Origin: Seribacter sp963934295
Lineage (GTDB): Bacteria > Verrucomicrobiota > Verrucomicrobiia > Opitutales > Seribacteraceae
DNA: 64,000 bases
NCBI GenBank assembly: GCA_963934295.1
Contig: CAWVXY010000003.1
Location: forward strand, 1 to 64,000
Reading direction: 5' to 3'
In this document: positions 24,750-33,915 of the stretch, one piece after another
Layout: each line of letters opens with the position of its first letter
Position numbering within the stretch: the first letter of the stretch is position 1
Translations under genes and position numbers: made by a program
The notes under the pieces: model-generated
Told to the model about the DNA's origin: nothing
What the model saw: the letters and a program-made list of their open reading frames with translations, nothing else
Databases searched by the model: none

Positions 24750-25321
24750 AAGAAGATTTAGATAAAATTCTACTGACACAAGAAATCATTGATAAACGAG
24801 TCCGGGAACTTGGCTCGACAATCGACCTACATTATGGGGATAAAGAAATTGTCATCATAACCCTACTTGATGGGGCCATAGTTTTCACCGCTGATCTAAT
24901 TCGTAATCTGGCAATTCCTTTACGTCTGGACTGCCTCCGTGTATCTAGCTACGGAAATTCAACTGACCCTGAAACCGCTCCCAGAATTTTAAGTTCACTC
25001 AAGTCAGATGTGAAAGGAAAGCATGTGCTGTTAGTTGATGACATATTGGACACGGGCAACACCCTGCAAAACGTGCATGATGAGGTATCTTCGAAGTTAC
25101 CAGCATCGGTACATAGTTGCGTCTTTCTTGACAAACCGGACAGAAGAGAGAATGGATTTAAGGCCGATTGGTCGGGGTTTTCAATACCAGATGAATTTGT
25201 TGTCGGATATGGACTTGATTACGCCGGCAAATATAGGCAACTCCCCTATGTCGGGACATTAAAACCTTCCGTGTACAACAACGATCATTTAACACAAAAA
25301 AAGTTTGAAAAATCCAATTAG
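24746..25321 (+). CDS. hpt: Hypoxanthine phosphoribosyltransferase
   Basis: The 191-residue enzyme salvages hypoxanthine or guanine with PRPP. VLLVDDILDTGNTLQNV (about 92-108) is the PRPP-binding loop; ITLLDGAIVFTADLIRNL and VSSYGNST are the N-terminal flexible-loop segments; VVGYGLDYAGKYRQLPYVGTL is the base-binding C-terminal region. The TTG start overlaps the previous stop by four bases, and the coding end overlaps the next gene by 17 bases, so this is part of a tight four-gene run starting at 23376. Confidence 0.93.
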   Translation: MKEDLDKILLTQEIIDKRVRELGSTIDLHYGDKEIVIITLLDGAIVFTADLIRNLAIPLRLDCLRVSSYGNSTDPETAPRILSSLKSDVKGKHVLLVDDILDTGNTLQNVHDEVSSKLPASVHSCVFLDKPDRRENGFKADWSGFSIPDEFVVGYGLDYAGKYRQLPYVGTLKPSVYNNDHLTQKKFEKSN

Positions 25322-25907
25322 ACGAATTTACGATTGGACCCTTTCCTTAGCCAAAAAAAAGACATCAAGTATTTGGCTTGCCTGTATTTCTTTTGCTGAG
25401 GCTAGTTTTTTTCCCATCCCGCCGGATGTACTACTCATTCCACTATGTCTCGGTGCCATTCGAAAAGCATTATTCTTTGCAACCGTGTGCTCCATTGCCT
25501 CGGTTCTGGGAGGACTTGCAGGCTACGCCATTGGTCATTTTTCATGGGATGTATTGCAATCATACTTTTACGAATATGTTCCTGGTTTCACCGAAGAAAA
25601 ATTTATCCAAATTTCAAATTGGTATGAGGAATGGGGATGGCCTTTGGTATTCCTCGCTGGGTTTTCCCCGATTCCATATAAAATTTTCACCATTGCAAGC
25701 GGGGTGATGGGGATGGCTATTCTACCTTTTGTTTTAGCCTCGGCAATAAGCCGTTCGGCACGTTTTTTTCTCGTTGCAATTCTAATTGCTAAGTTCGGGG
25801 AACCCATGAAAGGGTTAATTGACAAACACTTTAACAAATTGGCTTTGGCCTTTGGCCTTCTTTTGGTTGGGGGTTTCTTAATTTTAAAAGTGCTAATCAA
25901 ACACTAA
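25305..25907 (+). CDS. DedA/YqaA family membrane protein (VTT domain)
   Basis: The 200-residue protein has four to five membrane segments and the SNARE-associated/VTT pattern: SFAEASFFPIPPDVLLIP (re-entrant helix with the conserved acidic residue and prolines) and FLAGFSPIPYKIFTIASGVMGM (the F-x-R/G-x-x-P re-entrant partner). The family is linked to lipid scrambling or flippase activity and envelope homeostasis. The TTG start at 25305 lies inside the end of hpt. It ends close to tdk, which is convergent. Confidence 0.88.
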   Translation: MKNPIRRIYDWTLSLAKKKTSSIWLACISFAEASFFPIPPDVLLIPLCLGAIRKALFFATVCSIASVLGGLAGYAIGHFSWDVLQSYFYEYVPGFTEEKFIQISNWYEEWGWPLVFLAGFSPIPYKIFTIASGVMGMAILPFVLASAISRSARFFLVAILIAKFGEPMKGLIDKHFNKLALAFGLLLVGGFLILKVLIKH

Positions 25908-25923
25908 ATCATTTTTCTTCAGC

Positions 25924-26511
25924 TTATAATTTGAAACCGGTTTCCCCAATAGTGAAACATTTTCGGCAAAGAGAAATATAGCGTTCATTTCCACCAATCT
26001 CAATCTGCTCGCCAGCGGTTTCCTTTACGCCCGATGAACTAACCCTGGCATTCATTGTAGCCTTCTTTCCACAATGACAAATAGTTTTTATTTCCCTAAT
26101 TTCATCGGCCCAAGCCATCAAAAATTTACTTCCTTCAAAAACCTCACCCTTAAAATCTGTCCGAATTCCATAAGTTAAAACGGGAATGCCCAAATGATCC
26201 ACCGTTCTGGTTAACTCTTCCACTTGATGCCTATTTAAAAATTGGGCTTCATCTACAAGGATACAGCCAAGTTGGTTTATGAGATGTTGACCATTAATAA
26301 TTTCATAGAGATTATCAGTAGCAGAGAATGGAATGGCGTTCTTTTTGATGCCAATTCTTGAGCTAATGACTCCACTACCCTCTCGGTCATCCAATTTAGC
26401 GGTAAATAAAAGAGCCTTCATACCCCGTTCGATATAATTATGATCGGCTTGAAGAAGAGCGGTCGACTTACCCGCATTCATAGAAGAATAATGAAAATAA
26501 AGTTTTGCCAT
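25924..26511 (-). CDS. tdk: Thymidine kinase
   Basis: I start at the ATG at 26511 (195 residues), since MAKLYFHYSSMNAGKST is the standard N-terminus; an in-frame start 15 bases upstream adds five odd residues. The P-loop is SSMNAGKST. CILVDEAQFLNRHQVEEL holds the Walker B motif and catalytic acidic residue. Two zinc-binding pairs, CHCG and CRKC, are present near the C-terminus. It phosphorylates thymidine to dTMP for salvage. Type II (tetrameric, bacterial) by length and motif. Confidence 0.94.
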   Translation of the reverse strand: MAKLYFHYSSMNAGKSTALLQADHNYIERGMKALLFTAKLDDREGSGVISSRIGIKKNAIPFSATDNLYEIINGQHLINQLGCILVDEAQFLNRHQVEELTRTVDHLGIPVLTYGIRTDFKGEVFEGSKFLMAWADEIREIKTICHCGKKATMNARVSSSGVKETAGEQIEIGGNERYISLCRKCFTIGETGFKL

Positions 26512-26551
26512 TTGAAACTTAAGCAAAACTACACTTAAGATTATAGAAAGA

Positions 26552-28165
26552 TCAAACTTCTTCGGTCTTCAATCTCTCCATATATTCTGAAACATTACAT
26601 GTGAGCATACGGGTTTTATTGGGAGACACTTCCAATACTTTGGTAACCACACTATCAAGAAAAGATCGATCGTGACTTACAATTAATGCGGTTCCATCAA
26701 AAATATTTAACGCCTCCTGCAGCACTTCTTTACTACGAATATCTAAATGATTGGTCGGTTCATCCATAATTAGAAAATTACATGGCATCATCAACAGTTT
26801 AGCAAGTGCTACCCTGTTTCGCTCACCACCGGAAAGAACTGAAGTCTTTTTGAAGACATCATTACCACTAAAAAGAAGAGCACCCAAAGCAGCTCTTGGA
26901 TTAGCGTCTGGATTGTCATGCAAAACCTCCTCCACTTCAGCAAGCACTTCATTATCAGGATTCAATTCCTCTGCCTGATGCTGTGCAAAATATCCAATAA
27001 CCGTATTAACTCCGACATCTCTGACACCATCCTGAAAAGGCTCCACACCTGCAAGAATACGGGCCAAGGTAGACTTACCTGCTCCATTTACCCCCACTAC
27101 CGCAATTCGATCTCCTTTCTCAATACGAAGATCCAAGCCGTTGAATACTTCCAAGTCATCATAAGCTTTTCTCAAGCCCTCAATTTCAACCACCTTATGA
27201 CTTGCGGGAGGAGAAGGTGGAAAGCGAAAATAAATCTTTTTCTCATCCGCTTCCGGTTTTACTATCTCCATTTTATCCAAGGCCTTTATCCGACTCTGCA
27301 CCATCGCCGCTTTTTTGATATTAGAACGAAAGCGGTTGATAAATTCTTTCTCTTTTTCAATTTCCTTCTTTTGGCTTACATAAGCCTTCCTTTGCCTTTC
27401 CTTACGAGCGGCACTTTCCTGAAGATAAAAAGTATAGTTTCCCTTATAATTTATTAATTTCCCCATTTTCAATTCCATCGTTCTTTCGGTAACGGATTCC
27501 AAGAAAGCACGATCATGAGAGATAACTAAAATTGCGCCCTGATAATGTTTAAGATATTGCTCCAACCAATTCTGAGCAACCACATCCAAATGATTGGTAG
27601 GCTCATCTAAAATAAGTAAGGAAGGTCCCTGCAGTAACAATTTACCTAGGGCAATTCTCATCTGCCACCCCCCGGAAAACTCATCCAAAGATCGATCCAT
27701 GTCCTCCTTGGAAAAACCCATACCGGAAAACACTCTGTCTATACGAGCGTTCATTTTCTCTGGTTCAAAAGCGGCAAGTTGTTCTTCCCAAGCCCCCATC
27801 ATATCAATCAAATCATAAAATGCATCTGTATCGGGTTCCATTTCACCAAGTTCAGTTTCTGCTTCATCCAATTTTGCTTTTATAGCATTAGCATCTGCAA
27901 AAGCTTTTCCCGCTTCTTCCCTTAATGTACATCCAGTCACTGAGATTCCATCCTGAGGTAAATATCCAACAGTTGCATAATCAGGTTTTTCAACGCTTCC
28001 CGAATCTGGAGTTTCTTCCCCCATTAACAAACGTAAAAGGGTAGTTTTACCCGAACCATTTGATCCAACCAAAGCAATACGGTCACGTGGTCCAATTGTC
28101 TCTGAAATTTCCTTGAATAAAACTTTCGCCCCGTAAGATAGATTTACCTCCTTGATTAAAAACAT
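26552..28165 (-). CDS. ABC-F family ATPase
   Basis: I start at the ATG at 28165 (537 residues, MFLIKEVNLSYGAKVLF); the longer frame adds ten residues without family support. Two ATPase cassettes are present. Cassette 1: GSNGSGKTTLLRLL, EFSGGWQMRIALGK, LLILDEPTNHLD. Cassette 2: GVNGAGKSTLARIL, LSGGERNRVALAKL, FLIMDEPTNHLD. The linker (about 235-310) is Lys/Arg rich and helical, as in ABC-F factors that bind the ribosome E site (EttA, Uup, YbiT groups). There is no membrane domain. Which ABC-F group it belongs to cannot be fixed by eye; it looks most like YbiT. Confidence 0.92.
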   Translation of the reverse strand: MFLIKEVNLSYGAKVLFKEISETIGPRDRIALVGSNGSGKTTLLRLLMGEETPDSGSVEKPDYATVGYLPQDGISVTGCTLREEAGKAFADANAIKAKLDEAETELGEMEPDTDAFYDLIDMMGAWEEQLAAFEPEKMNARIDRVFSGMGFSKEDMDRSLDEFSGGWQMRIALGKLLLQGPSLLILDEPTNHLDVVAQNWLEQYLKHYQGAILVISHDRAFLESVTERTMELKMGKLINYKGNYTFYLQESAARKERQRKAYVSQKKEIEKEKEFINRFRSNIKKAAMVQSRIKALDKMEIVKPEADEKKIYFRFPPSPPASHKVVEIEGLRKAYDDLEVFNGLDLRIEKGDRIAVVGVNGAGKSTLARILAGVEPFQDGVRDVGVNTVIGYFAQHQAEELNPDNEVLAEVEEVLHDNPDANPRAALGALLFSGNDVFKKTSVLSGGERNRVALAKLLMMPCNFLIMDEPTNHLDIRSKEVLQEALNIFDGTALIVSHDRSFLDSVVTKVLEVSPNKTRMLTCNVSEYMERLKTEEV

Positions 28166-28243
28166 AGCCCCAACATCAAATCGGTTCCCGTCCAAACGGC
28201 AACATCATTAATAAATGCTTATATTCGATCCCTCGGTCTTCTC

Positions 28244-29389
28244 TTATCCGAGAACCCTCCCTACCGGTTTACGAAGGGCAATACAAATCGGTAAAATAGA
28301 AACCAACGAGGCAAAGCCTAATAGAGTGAGAAGGTATAGATTTCCGGAGATTTCATAGGGATTAAAAATAGCCAAGTTTAAAAATTCAGAATCAAAACCC
28401 GCTTTTTTAAAGACAAATCGATGAAAAACCTCAGCCAATTGAACTGCACCGAGAAAAGAAAGAAAAAGCAATAACAGCCCCTCAACCAAATACCTGAGGA
28501 TTAAATGGATCGAATGTAAACCAAAACTTTTAAATAAGGCTGTAGCGAAGATATTTTGCCGGTACTCAAAAACCGCAATGGAACCAAAAATAAGCACGAT
28601 CAACAATCCAACAAAACCACCGCCAATGGCCTGTGCTTTTACACGTAGGTCCCGTACGCCATCAAGTTTACCAATCCATTTTATAGGACTGGATAATTCA
28701 TACCGGTCAAACCCCTCTTTCTTTAATAACGCTTCCGTTATCTCTATTATATCAACCAAGTCTACCGAATCATCGGAAAGAAATAAAACGGATTCCTGCA
28801 CTGAAAATTGATTAAAAACCGAAGCCATTGATTCGGGAATAAAGAGTAAAGGACCATTTAAGCTTATAAAACGTAAAATGCTTGGAGGCTTAACGACCTC
28901 CGCATCAAAGAAAAAATTCCATACTTTTACCCGTTCCACCATAGCCTCGGGATATCCATAAGCAGCAAGAAAAACCGGTCCCTGTAATCTATCCCATCCC
29001 ATCAGGGCATTAAGACCAGGAATGGAGTGATCGTTATAAATTACGACTTTCGCTCTTTTTTCACTCGATAATTGAGCATTCACATAGAGTGAGGAAAAAG
29101 GGATATAGATGCCCATTTCACCTAGCGATGATAATAATTGACTCAAAGATGGTCGGACTTCCTCCTTACTCAATCCAGTCGATCTTAAAATCATTGTGTT
29201 TAGTCCAAAACTCTCGATCTTTTTTTCCACCGCTCTTTCAGTAAGGACAAATCCTGCCTGCATGAAGAGAAAAAGCAGGCTCAAAGATATCGCAATTAAA
29301 ACTCGGGCAAAAACCGCACCCGGCGTTTCAAGCCACCTCTTTAAGATGTCTTTCGACAGGTAAACGAAGATTAAAATCAATGATCTCAT
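28244..29389 (-). CDS. ABC transporter permease, FtsX/MacB-type
   Basis: The 381-residue protein (ATG at 29389; an upstream TTG at 29404 is also open) has one TM near residues 30-50, a large external domain (about 55-235) and three TMs near the end: GFVGLLIVLIFGSIAVFEY, VEGLLLLFLSFLGAVQLAEV and LLTLLGFASLVSILPICIAL. This four-TM layout is that of MacB, LolC/E and FtsX, which move substrates from the periplasm by mechanotransmission. Its start lies about 62 bases inside the ATPase gene, an unusually long overlap that suggests strict coupling. It is last in an operon with ATPase, adaptor and outer-membrane channel. Confidence 0.83.
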   Translation of the reverse strand: MRSLILIFVYLSKDILKRWLETPGAVFARVLIAISLSLLFLFMQAGFVLTERAVEKKIESFGLNTMILRSTGLSKEEVRPSLSQLLSSLGEMGIYIPFSSLYVNAQLSSEKRAKVVIYNDHSIPGLNALMGWDRLQGPVFLAAYGYPEAMVERVKVWNFFFDAEVVKPPSILRFISLNGPLLFIPESMASVFNQFSVQESVLFLSDDSVDLVDIIEITEALLKKEGFDRYELSSPIKWIGKLDGVRDLRVKAQAIGGGFVGLLIVLIFGSIAVFEYRQNIFATALFKSFGLHSIHLILRYLVEGLLLLFLSFLGAVQLAEVFHRFVFKKAGFDSEFLNLAIFNPYEISGNLYLLTLLGFASLVSILPICIALRKPVGRVLG

Positions 29390-29996
29390 CTGCAATTTCT
29401 TCAAGACGGTGGTCGTGACTGGAAAGAATACAAAAACAAGGTTGCGGTAAAGAAGTGCTTAAGAGTTGTTTAATTACCTTCGTATTATCATCATCTAATC
29501 CGGAAGTGGGTTCATCCAAAAGTAAAACCTTTGGGCTTTTTATTAGGGCACGGGCAATCGCTGCTCTTTGCTGCTGGCCACCAGAAAGCACCCCAGGTTT
29601 CTTTTTTTCCAACGCGGATAATCCAAGTTTCTCAAACAAGGTACCACTTCTTGCTTTTGTAATTTTAGATGACATTCCAGCCAGGCTCGCTACCAAGTTT
29701 AAATTACCCGAAAGGTTGGCCAAGGGGAGAAGATTTAATTGCTGAAAAACAAAACCCAACCCCTCCCTTTGAAATTTCTTGCTTGGGTTTCGCCATGGTT
29801 TAGGAAGAGTGATTTTTCCTTTTTGAGGCACCAGATAACCCGCAATCAATTTAAGGAGAGTTGATTTCCCGCAACCTGAGTATCCCTTAATTAAGGATAT
29901 ACCCGGTTTAAAAGAATGAGAAAACGAATCAAAAACAAATTCCTTCCCGTACCTAAAGGAAATATCCGAGCATTTAATTTTCTCTTCATTGATCAT
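29328..29996 (-). CDS. ABC transporter ATP-binding protein, LolD/MacB-type
   Basis: The 222-residue protein is a single ATPase cassette. Walker A is GYSGCGKSTLLKLI (about 38-51), the Q-loop region is FVFQQLNLLPLANLSGNL, the signature is LSGGQQQRAAIARAL, Walker B is KVLLLDEPTSGLD and the H-loop is ILSSHD. The segment after the Q-loop (LNLLPLANLSGNL) is typical of MacB/LolD ATPases. It energises the FtsX-type permease encoded immediately downstream, and starts 9 bases after the adaptor gene's end. Confidence 0.92.
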   Translation of the reverse strand: MINEEKIKCSDISFRYGKEFVFDSFSHSFKPGISLIKGYSGCGKSTLLKLIAGYLVPQKGKITLPKPWRNPSKKFQREGLGFVFQQLNLLPLANLSGNLNLVASLAGMSSKITKARSGTLFEKLGLSALEKKKPGVLSGGQQQRAAIARALIKSPKVLLLDEPTSGLDDDNTKVIKQLLSTSLPQPCFCILSSHDHRLEEIADEIIDFNLRLPVERHLKEVA

Positions 29997-30005
29997 GGCA
30001 CCATT

Positions 30006-31172
30006 TTATTCTTCTGCAATCTTTCCAATTGCGATTGAATAAAGTCCCACTTCTAACAGTTCATACTCCGGACAAACGCTCGCGACGAGTCCTGACCAAC
30101 CTCCCAATCGAAACCCTTCTGGATTCAAACTAACGAGAAGAAATTTTGGCACCATACGAGCAGATCTTGAAAGTTTTAAATACAACATTCCATCTGTCCG
30201 CCCACCCAGTTGATTCCTTAATGCCAATTTGTCCTGCGGATCAAATTTAAAAGAGTAAATCAATTCCTCGCCTCGTGACACTTCCTTACTCGAACTCTTC
30301 AAATATTTTCCGATGACCTTCCCGCGAGGTACCTTCAGTTCCAATTCCAAACTATTTTTATTATATAATCTCCAATCAGGATCGAGAATTGGAACCTGTC
30401 CGTGTAATTCTCTTAAGTCCCGAAGCAAAGCAACTTCCATCCCGGACTGAATATAGTTTTTTTCACCCTCAACATAAGGAAAAAGAAATTCAATCTCACC
30501 ATCAAATGGCACGGTTAAATATGCCTCCTGCATTCTCATTTCAAATTGCATTTTCCTGAGCTCAAATTTCTTTTTAATTTCACCCAACTCAAGCTCTTCC
30601 TTTCGTTCTGACTCCACAAAAGAAAGCATCTCCTTTACCTGATTTTCATGAGTAGCCAAAGTTTCCAAATAGGCTTTTAAATCTTCTGTCTGATTAACAT
30701 CATCTCTTTTTGATGACTGAAAAAGTTCCCTGTATTTTTTTGGATTTGCCAACATCTGCTCAGCAAGAGAGCGTTCCCCTTTAATCTTTGCCAACTGATT
30801 TTCAAACTGTTCAATCTGCGACCTTCTCTGCAAGTGCCATTGTGGAATATCTTTTTCCTTCAACAGTGATTCGCGCATATTCATCAACTCCTGATCAAGC
30901 TTTAATCTTGCTGTATCAATTCCACCCAATCGATCACCCAGTTTAAAAGATGCGGATTTATAAGGAACATCTAATTCAAAGAGTCCAGTCGAACCGGCTT
31001 TCATTTTATATTCCCTTAACGGAGTAACCTTGAGAGAAACTTTTCCAATAAGTATTCGATCACTTTCTTTAAACCCTGTGGGATTCAATGTTTGGATGGG
31101 CTTTTTTTCTGATTGGGAAAAACCCATTGAAAATAAAAAAAGAAATAGAAAGACTATGCAGCTTAGTTTCAT
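30006..31172 (-). CDS. Periplasmic adaptor (membrane-fusion-like) protein of the efflux operon
   Basis: I take the ATG at 31172 (388 residues), because it gives a signal peptide, MKLSCIVFLFLFLFSMGFSQ. Upstream codons in frame lack family support and run towards the channel gene. The protein has a beta segment, a long charged helical hairpin (about 95-230, for example EQFENQLAKIKGERSLAEQML and VKEMLSFVESERKEELELGEI) and a return to beta structure with VPFDGEIEFLFPYVEGE, a lipoyl-like half. The order is that of HlyD/MacA adaptors. It would bridge the permease at 28244 and the channel at 31207. Confidence 0.72.
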   Translation of the reverse strand: MKLSCIVFLFLFLFSMGFSQSEKKPIQTLNPTGFKESDRILIGKVSLKVTPLREYKMKAGSTGLFELDVPYKSASFKLGDRLGGIDTARLKLDQELMNMRESLLKEKDIPQWHLQRRSQIEQFENQLAKIKGERSLAEQMLANPKKYRELFQSSKRDDVNQTEDLKAYLETLATHENQVKEMLSFVESERKEELELGEIKKKFELRKMQFEMRMQEAYLTVPFDGEIEFLFPYVEGEKNYIQSGMEVALLRDLRELHGQVPILDPDWRLYNKNSLELELKVPRGKVIGKYLKSSSKEVSRGEELIYSFKFDPQDKLALRNQLGGRTDGMLYLKLSRSARMVPKFLLVSLNPEGFRLGGWSGLVASVCPEYELLEVGLYSIAIGKIAEE

Positions 31173-31206
31173 AGCTAATATATTCCTTGGTACATGTTGT
31201 ACTTGT

Positions 31207-32526
31207 TTAATTTTCAAAATCGATTTCCTCTTCTTTCCATTCTTCCTCATCAAGAAGCCAAAAGCCACCTTCAAGTCTCGCTTTTCTTAATTGTAAACTT
31301 GAAACACGGCCAATTAAAACAAACCTTTTTTCCAAGTAAACCCGAACTTCATTCAACTCCGTACTTCTTGGTTGTGAGTCCAAAGTTTCCAATCGTAGCT
31401 TTGCCAACTGTAATTCTCTTTGTACCAGGGCTAATTCTTCCTGTGCTAAAAATGCCCTTTGGATTTGCTCCCGAATTTGCTCACGCATAAACCTGTTCTG
31501 AAATTCAATCTGTCTTCTCACATTTTTTAACTGTCGAGTTACCCGTAAACTTGTATCCAACGAAAATCCACTACTTGCCTGAAAAACTAAATCGTCCGCA
31601 GAAAAACCCGTCTCCACTCCATTTCCCACACGGTAAAGGGGTGGACTGCTCACCCCCAGATTCAGATCCGGAAAATATCGCAATTTAGTGGAAAATTCAG
31701 TTAATCGTAAAGCTTCCAAATCAGCTGCCTGTTTTTGTCTTAGAAGAACACCAAGCTTATCCGTTCGATTTAAATCCAATGGATTTTCAACATAAGAAAG
31801 TTCAGGAATACCATCAGCCTGTAATTTCCATTTATATTTAAAATTTCCAAGAATTTTTGAAATCGTCTGAGATAATTGATTTTCAGAAATGCGTAAATTA
31901 AAAGCCTGCTGTTCAATCAAAATTTCTTCCGGTGTACTTGCTAATAATTCAGCCGGTTTTTTATTCTCCCGGGCACTCCAAAGTTGAGTCTTTTGAACAT
32001 TTTCCTTTCTCGTTTCAAAATCAGAATATTCAAGAAAAAGCTCACGTAATCGAATCGTGAGCTGTCTTTTTTTGAGCTTTAAATCCCAGCCAGCCTTAAT
32101 TTCTGAGAGTAATGCAGTGTACTTTCGTGAATAAAGATTAATAAGACCGGGAAAATTAATCGTAGAAAAAACATTAAATCGAATATCTTCGGAATCTATG
32201 GATCCCACCTCGGATAATGCCTTGGATAAATTTGTAGATAATCTAAGAGTGGGAACTAAATCCCAGTATATTTGTGCCCTACTCTCTTTTGCCCGCTCAA
32301 GTGAATCTCTTGCCTTTTGAAGTTCGAGATTATTTTCCAGCATCATGATCCTGGCTTCACTCCAACCCAGTTTCTCAACCTCTTTATTTTCGCTTTGGGT
32401 ATAGGTTTCAGCATATATTTTTTCAACTCGTTCGAATTGTTCATCCAAATTTTCACGGACACTCTTGCATCCGCAAAAAAGGCAAGTCCATGCCAATAAA
32501 AAATTTTTAATGGGGGCTGTTTTCAT
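31207..32526 (-). CDS. TolC-like outer-membrane efflux lipoprotein
   Basis: The 439-residue protein starts MKTAPIKNFLLAWTCLFCGC, with a lipobox-type Cys near residue 20, so it is probably a lipoprotein of the outer membrane. The body has the two-fold helical pattern of the TolC/OEP family: WSEARIMMLENNLELQKARDSLERAKESR, then a barrel strand region, then LRQKQAADLEALRLTEFSTKLRYFPDLNLGVSS and FMREQIREQIQRAFLAQEEL. It is first in the operon with adaptor, ATPase and permease, giving a complete tripartite export path. The substrate is unknown. Confidence 0.82.
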   Translation of the reverse strand: MKTAPIKNFLLAWTCLFCGCKSVRENLDEQFERVEKIYAETYTQSENKEVEKLGWSEARIMMLENNLELQKARDSLERAKESRAQIYWDLVPTLRLSTNLSKALSEVGSIDSEDIRFNVFSTINFPGLINLYSRKYTALLSEIKAGWDLKLKKRQLTIRLRELFLEYSDFETRKENVQKTQLWSARENKKPAELLASTPEEILIEQQAFNLRISENQLSQTISKILGNFKYKWKLQADGIPELSYVENPLDLNRTDKLGVLLRQKQAADLEALRLTEFSTKLRYFPDLNLGVSSPPLYRVGNGVETGFSADDLVFQASSGFSLDTSLRVTRQLKNVRRQIEFQNRFMREQIREQIQRAFLAQEELALVQRELQLAKLRLETLDSQPRSTELNEVRVYLEKRFVLIGRVSSLQLRKARLEGGFWLLDEEEWKEEEIDFEN

Positions 32527-32804
32527 CTAAGAAAAGACTTTCTTGATATTAACTAACAGGTCTTTTTTTAAAGGTTTTTAAGGCAGGTTGATCTGTAAGA
32601 AGTAGCAATTTTTTATTTTACGGTAATTATAGATACTATTGAAACAAAACTTACGTAACCAGAAGACTTAGAATCAAATTCTATAATATCCATACCAAGA
32701 ATTGCCCCTATCATTCCACAAATTCACACACTGAAATTAATTCTCCTGAGTAAATATGAAAAGTTAACCTTCCCCTTCTAAAAGTTAATAATAGAGCAGC
32801 AAGC

Positions 32805-33854
32805 CTAATCTAACAAAGACGAATCGTTATAAAGGCGAAGCGAACCTTCGGCTGTTCCCGAAAGAGTGACATTTGTTGTGGTGGATACTTCATTAACGCT
32901 TGTAATCGTTTCATCTTTAATCCTCATAAAATGGATACCCAATCCACCGGCTTTGGGATTTGGGTTTGAAGCGCTCCAAATTTCGTTGGTATTGTAAAAA
33001 TTAAGATCATAAATCGCAGTTCTATTCGTTGTCGTTGTGATCTTATCAGATTCATAGACTGCACTAACTGCATAGCCATTAGAATCAGTTAAACTGTAGG
33101 AAGTGAAGACATTTTCCTCAAATAAAGTAAGCTTACCCTGAGAGTCGCTTGCCATGTCATAATCATAGGTTCCATTAATCACATTTCCACCCGAATCAGT
33201 AGTCTGGTATGAGGTACTGGATGAAATGCTTAATGTACTCACATTTCCATCGAGATAGATAAAAACTAATTGTTTCCCTACAACATAACTATTCCATTCA
33301 GCAAGTGTGGGTGAACGATTTGAGTCACCACCCAAAAAGTCTGGTAAACTGGCTGTATTTAACCCAGAATTGGGTAAAGACGGAGCGTTGACCGTAAATT
33401 GTCCAGTCATAGAAGGTAGAGGGGTGTCATCACCAAGTGTGGGTAAAATAGAAAATTGATCAATTAGTTGATCGTTATCCAAATCAACCCAACCGGTAAG
33501 TACTAAAACAAGATCTTCCCCAAAGGAAGCATCAGTTGGAGAGATAGTGATGGTCATTGTATCCCCATTCTTTACCGCAACATAGGGAGCAGCAATCGCA
33601 CCATCCGAGGGTTTAGGGAAGGTGCTCTCAATGGCCAATGTATTATCATAAATACATTCGCTTGCCGTGGTAAAACGGATTACGGGATTAAATACAATCT
33701 CGGAACCAATCAAATCCAATACGGCAGGTGATTCAGTTACAGTAGTTGCATTACTTGAAGTATCACTCCCTCCATTGCATCCTGAAAAAGCGAAGAAAGA
33801 AAATATTGGCAGGACAAGGATAAATTTATGTTTAGCTTTGATAACTTTTAACAA
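32805..33854 (-). CDS. Lipoprotein of unknown function, beta-rich
   Basis: The 349-residue protein has a signal peptide with lipobox (FFAFSGCNGGSDTSS), so Cys26 or so would be acylated. A Ser/Thr-rich linker follows. The rest is beta-rich with repeated Thr-Asn-Ser patterns. It contains LGDDTPLPSMTGQFTV and a middle part LADW-like segment SPTLAEWNSYVVGKQLVFIYLDGN, which resembles a module for measuring text-like surface proteins, but I recognise no family. It is a single minus-strand gene in a small cluster of lipoproteins with the MORN proteins next to it. Confidence 0.65.
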   Translation of the reverse strand: MLKVIKAKHKFILVLPIFSFFAFSGCNGGSDTSSNATTVTESPAVLDLIGSEIVFNPVIRFTTASECIYDNTLAIESTFPKPSDGAIAAPYVAVKNGDTMTITISPTDASFGEDLVLVLTGWVDLDNDQLIDQFSILPTLGDDTPLPSMTGQFTVNAPSLPNSGLNTASLPDFLGGDSNRSPTLAEWNSYVVGKQLVFIYLDGNVSTLSISSSTSYQTTDSGGNVINGTYDYDMASDSQGKLTLFEENVFTSYSLTDSNGYAVSAVYESDKITTTTNRTAIYDLNFYNTNEIWSASNPNPKAGGLGIHFMRIKDETITSVNEVSTTTNVTLSGTAEGSLRLYNDSSLLD

Positions 33855-33915
33855 AGCAATAAGAGTTTGATTCTGTCAAATTAGATTTCTACACCATACA
33901 GGAATTCGCATACTA

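Noticed and set aside
30006..31274. Longer adaptor start at 31274
   Set aside because: The extension contains no signal peptide and is lysine-rich; the ATG at 31172 gives a clear signal sequence.
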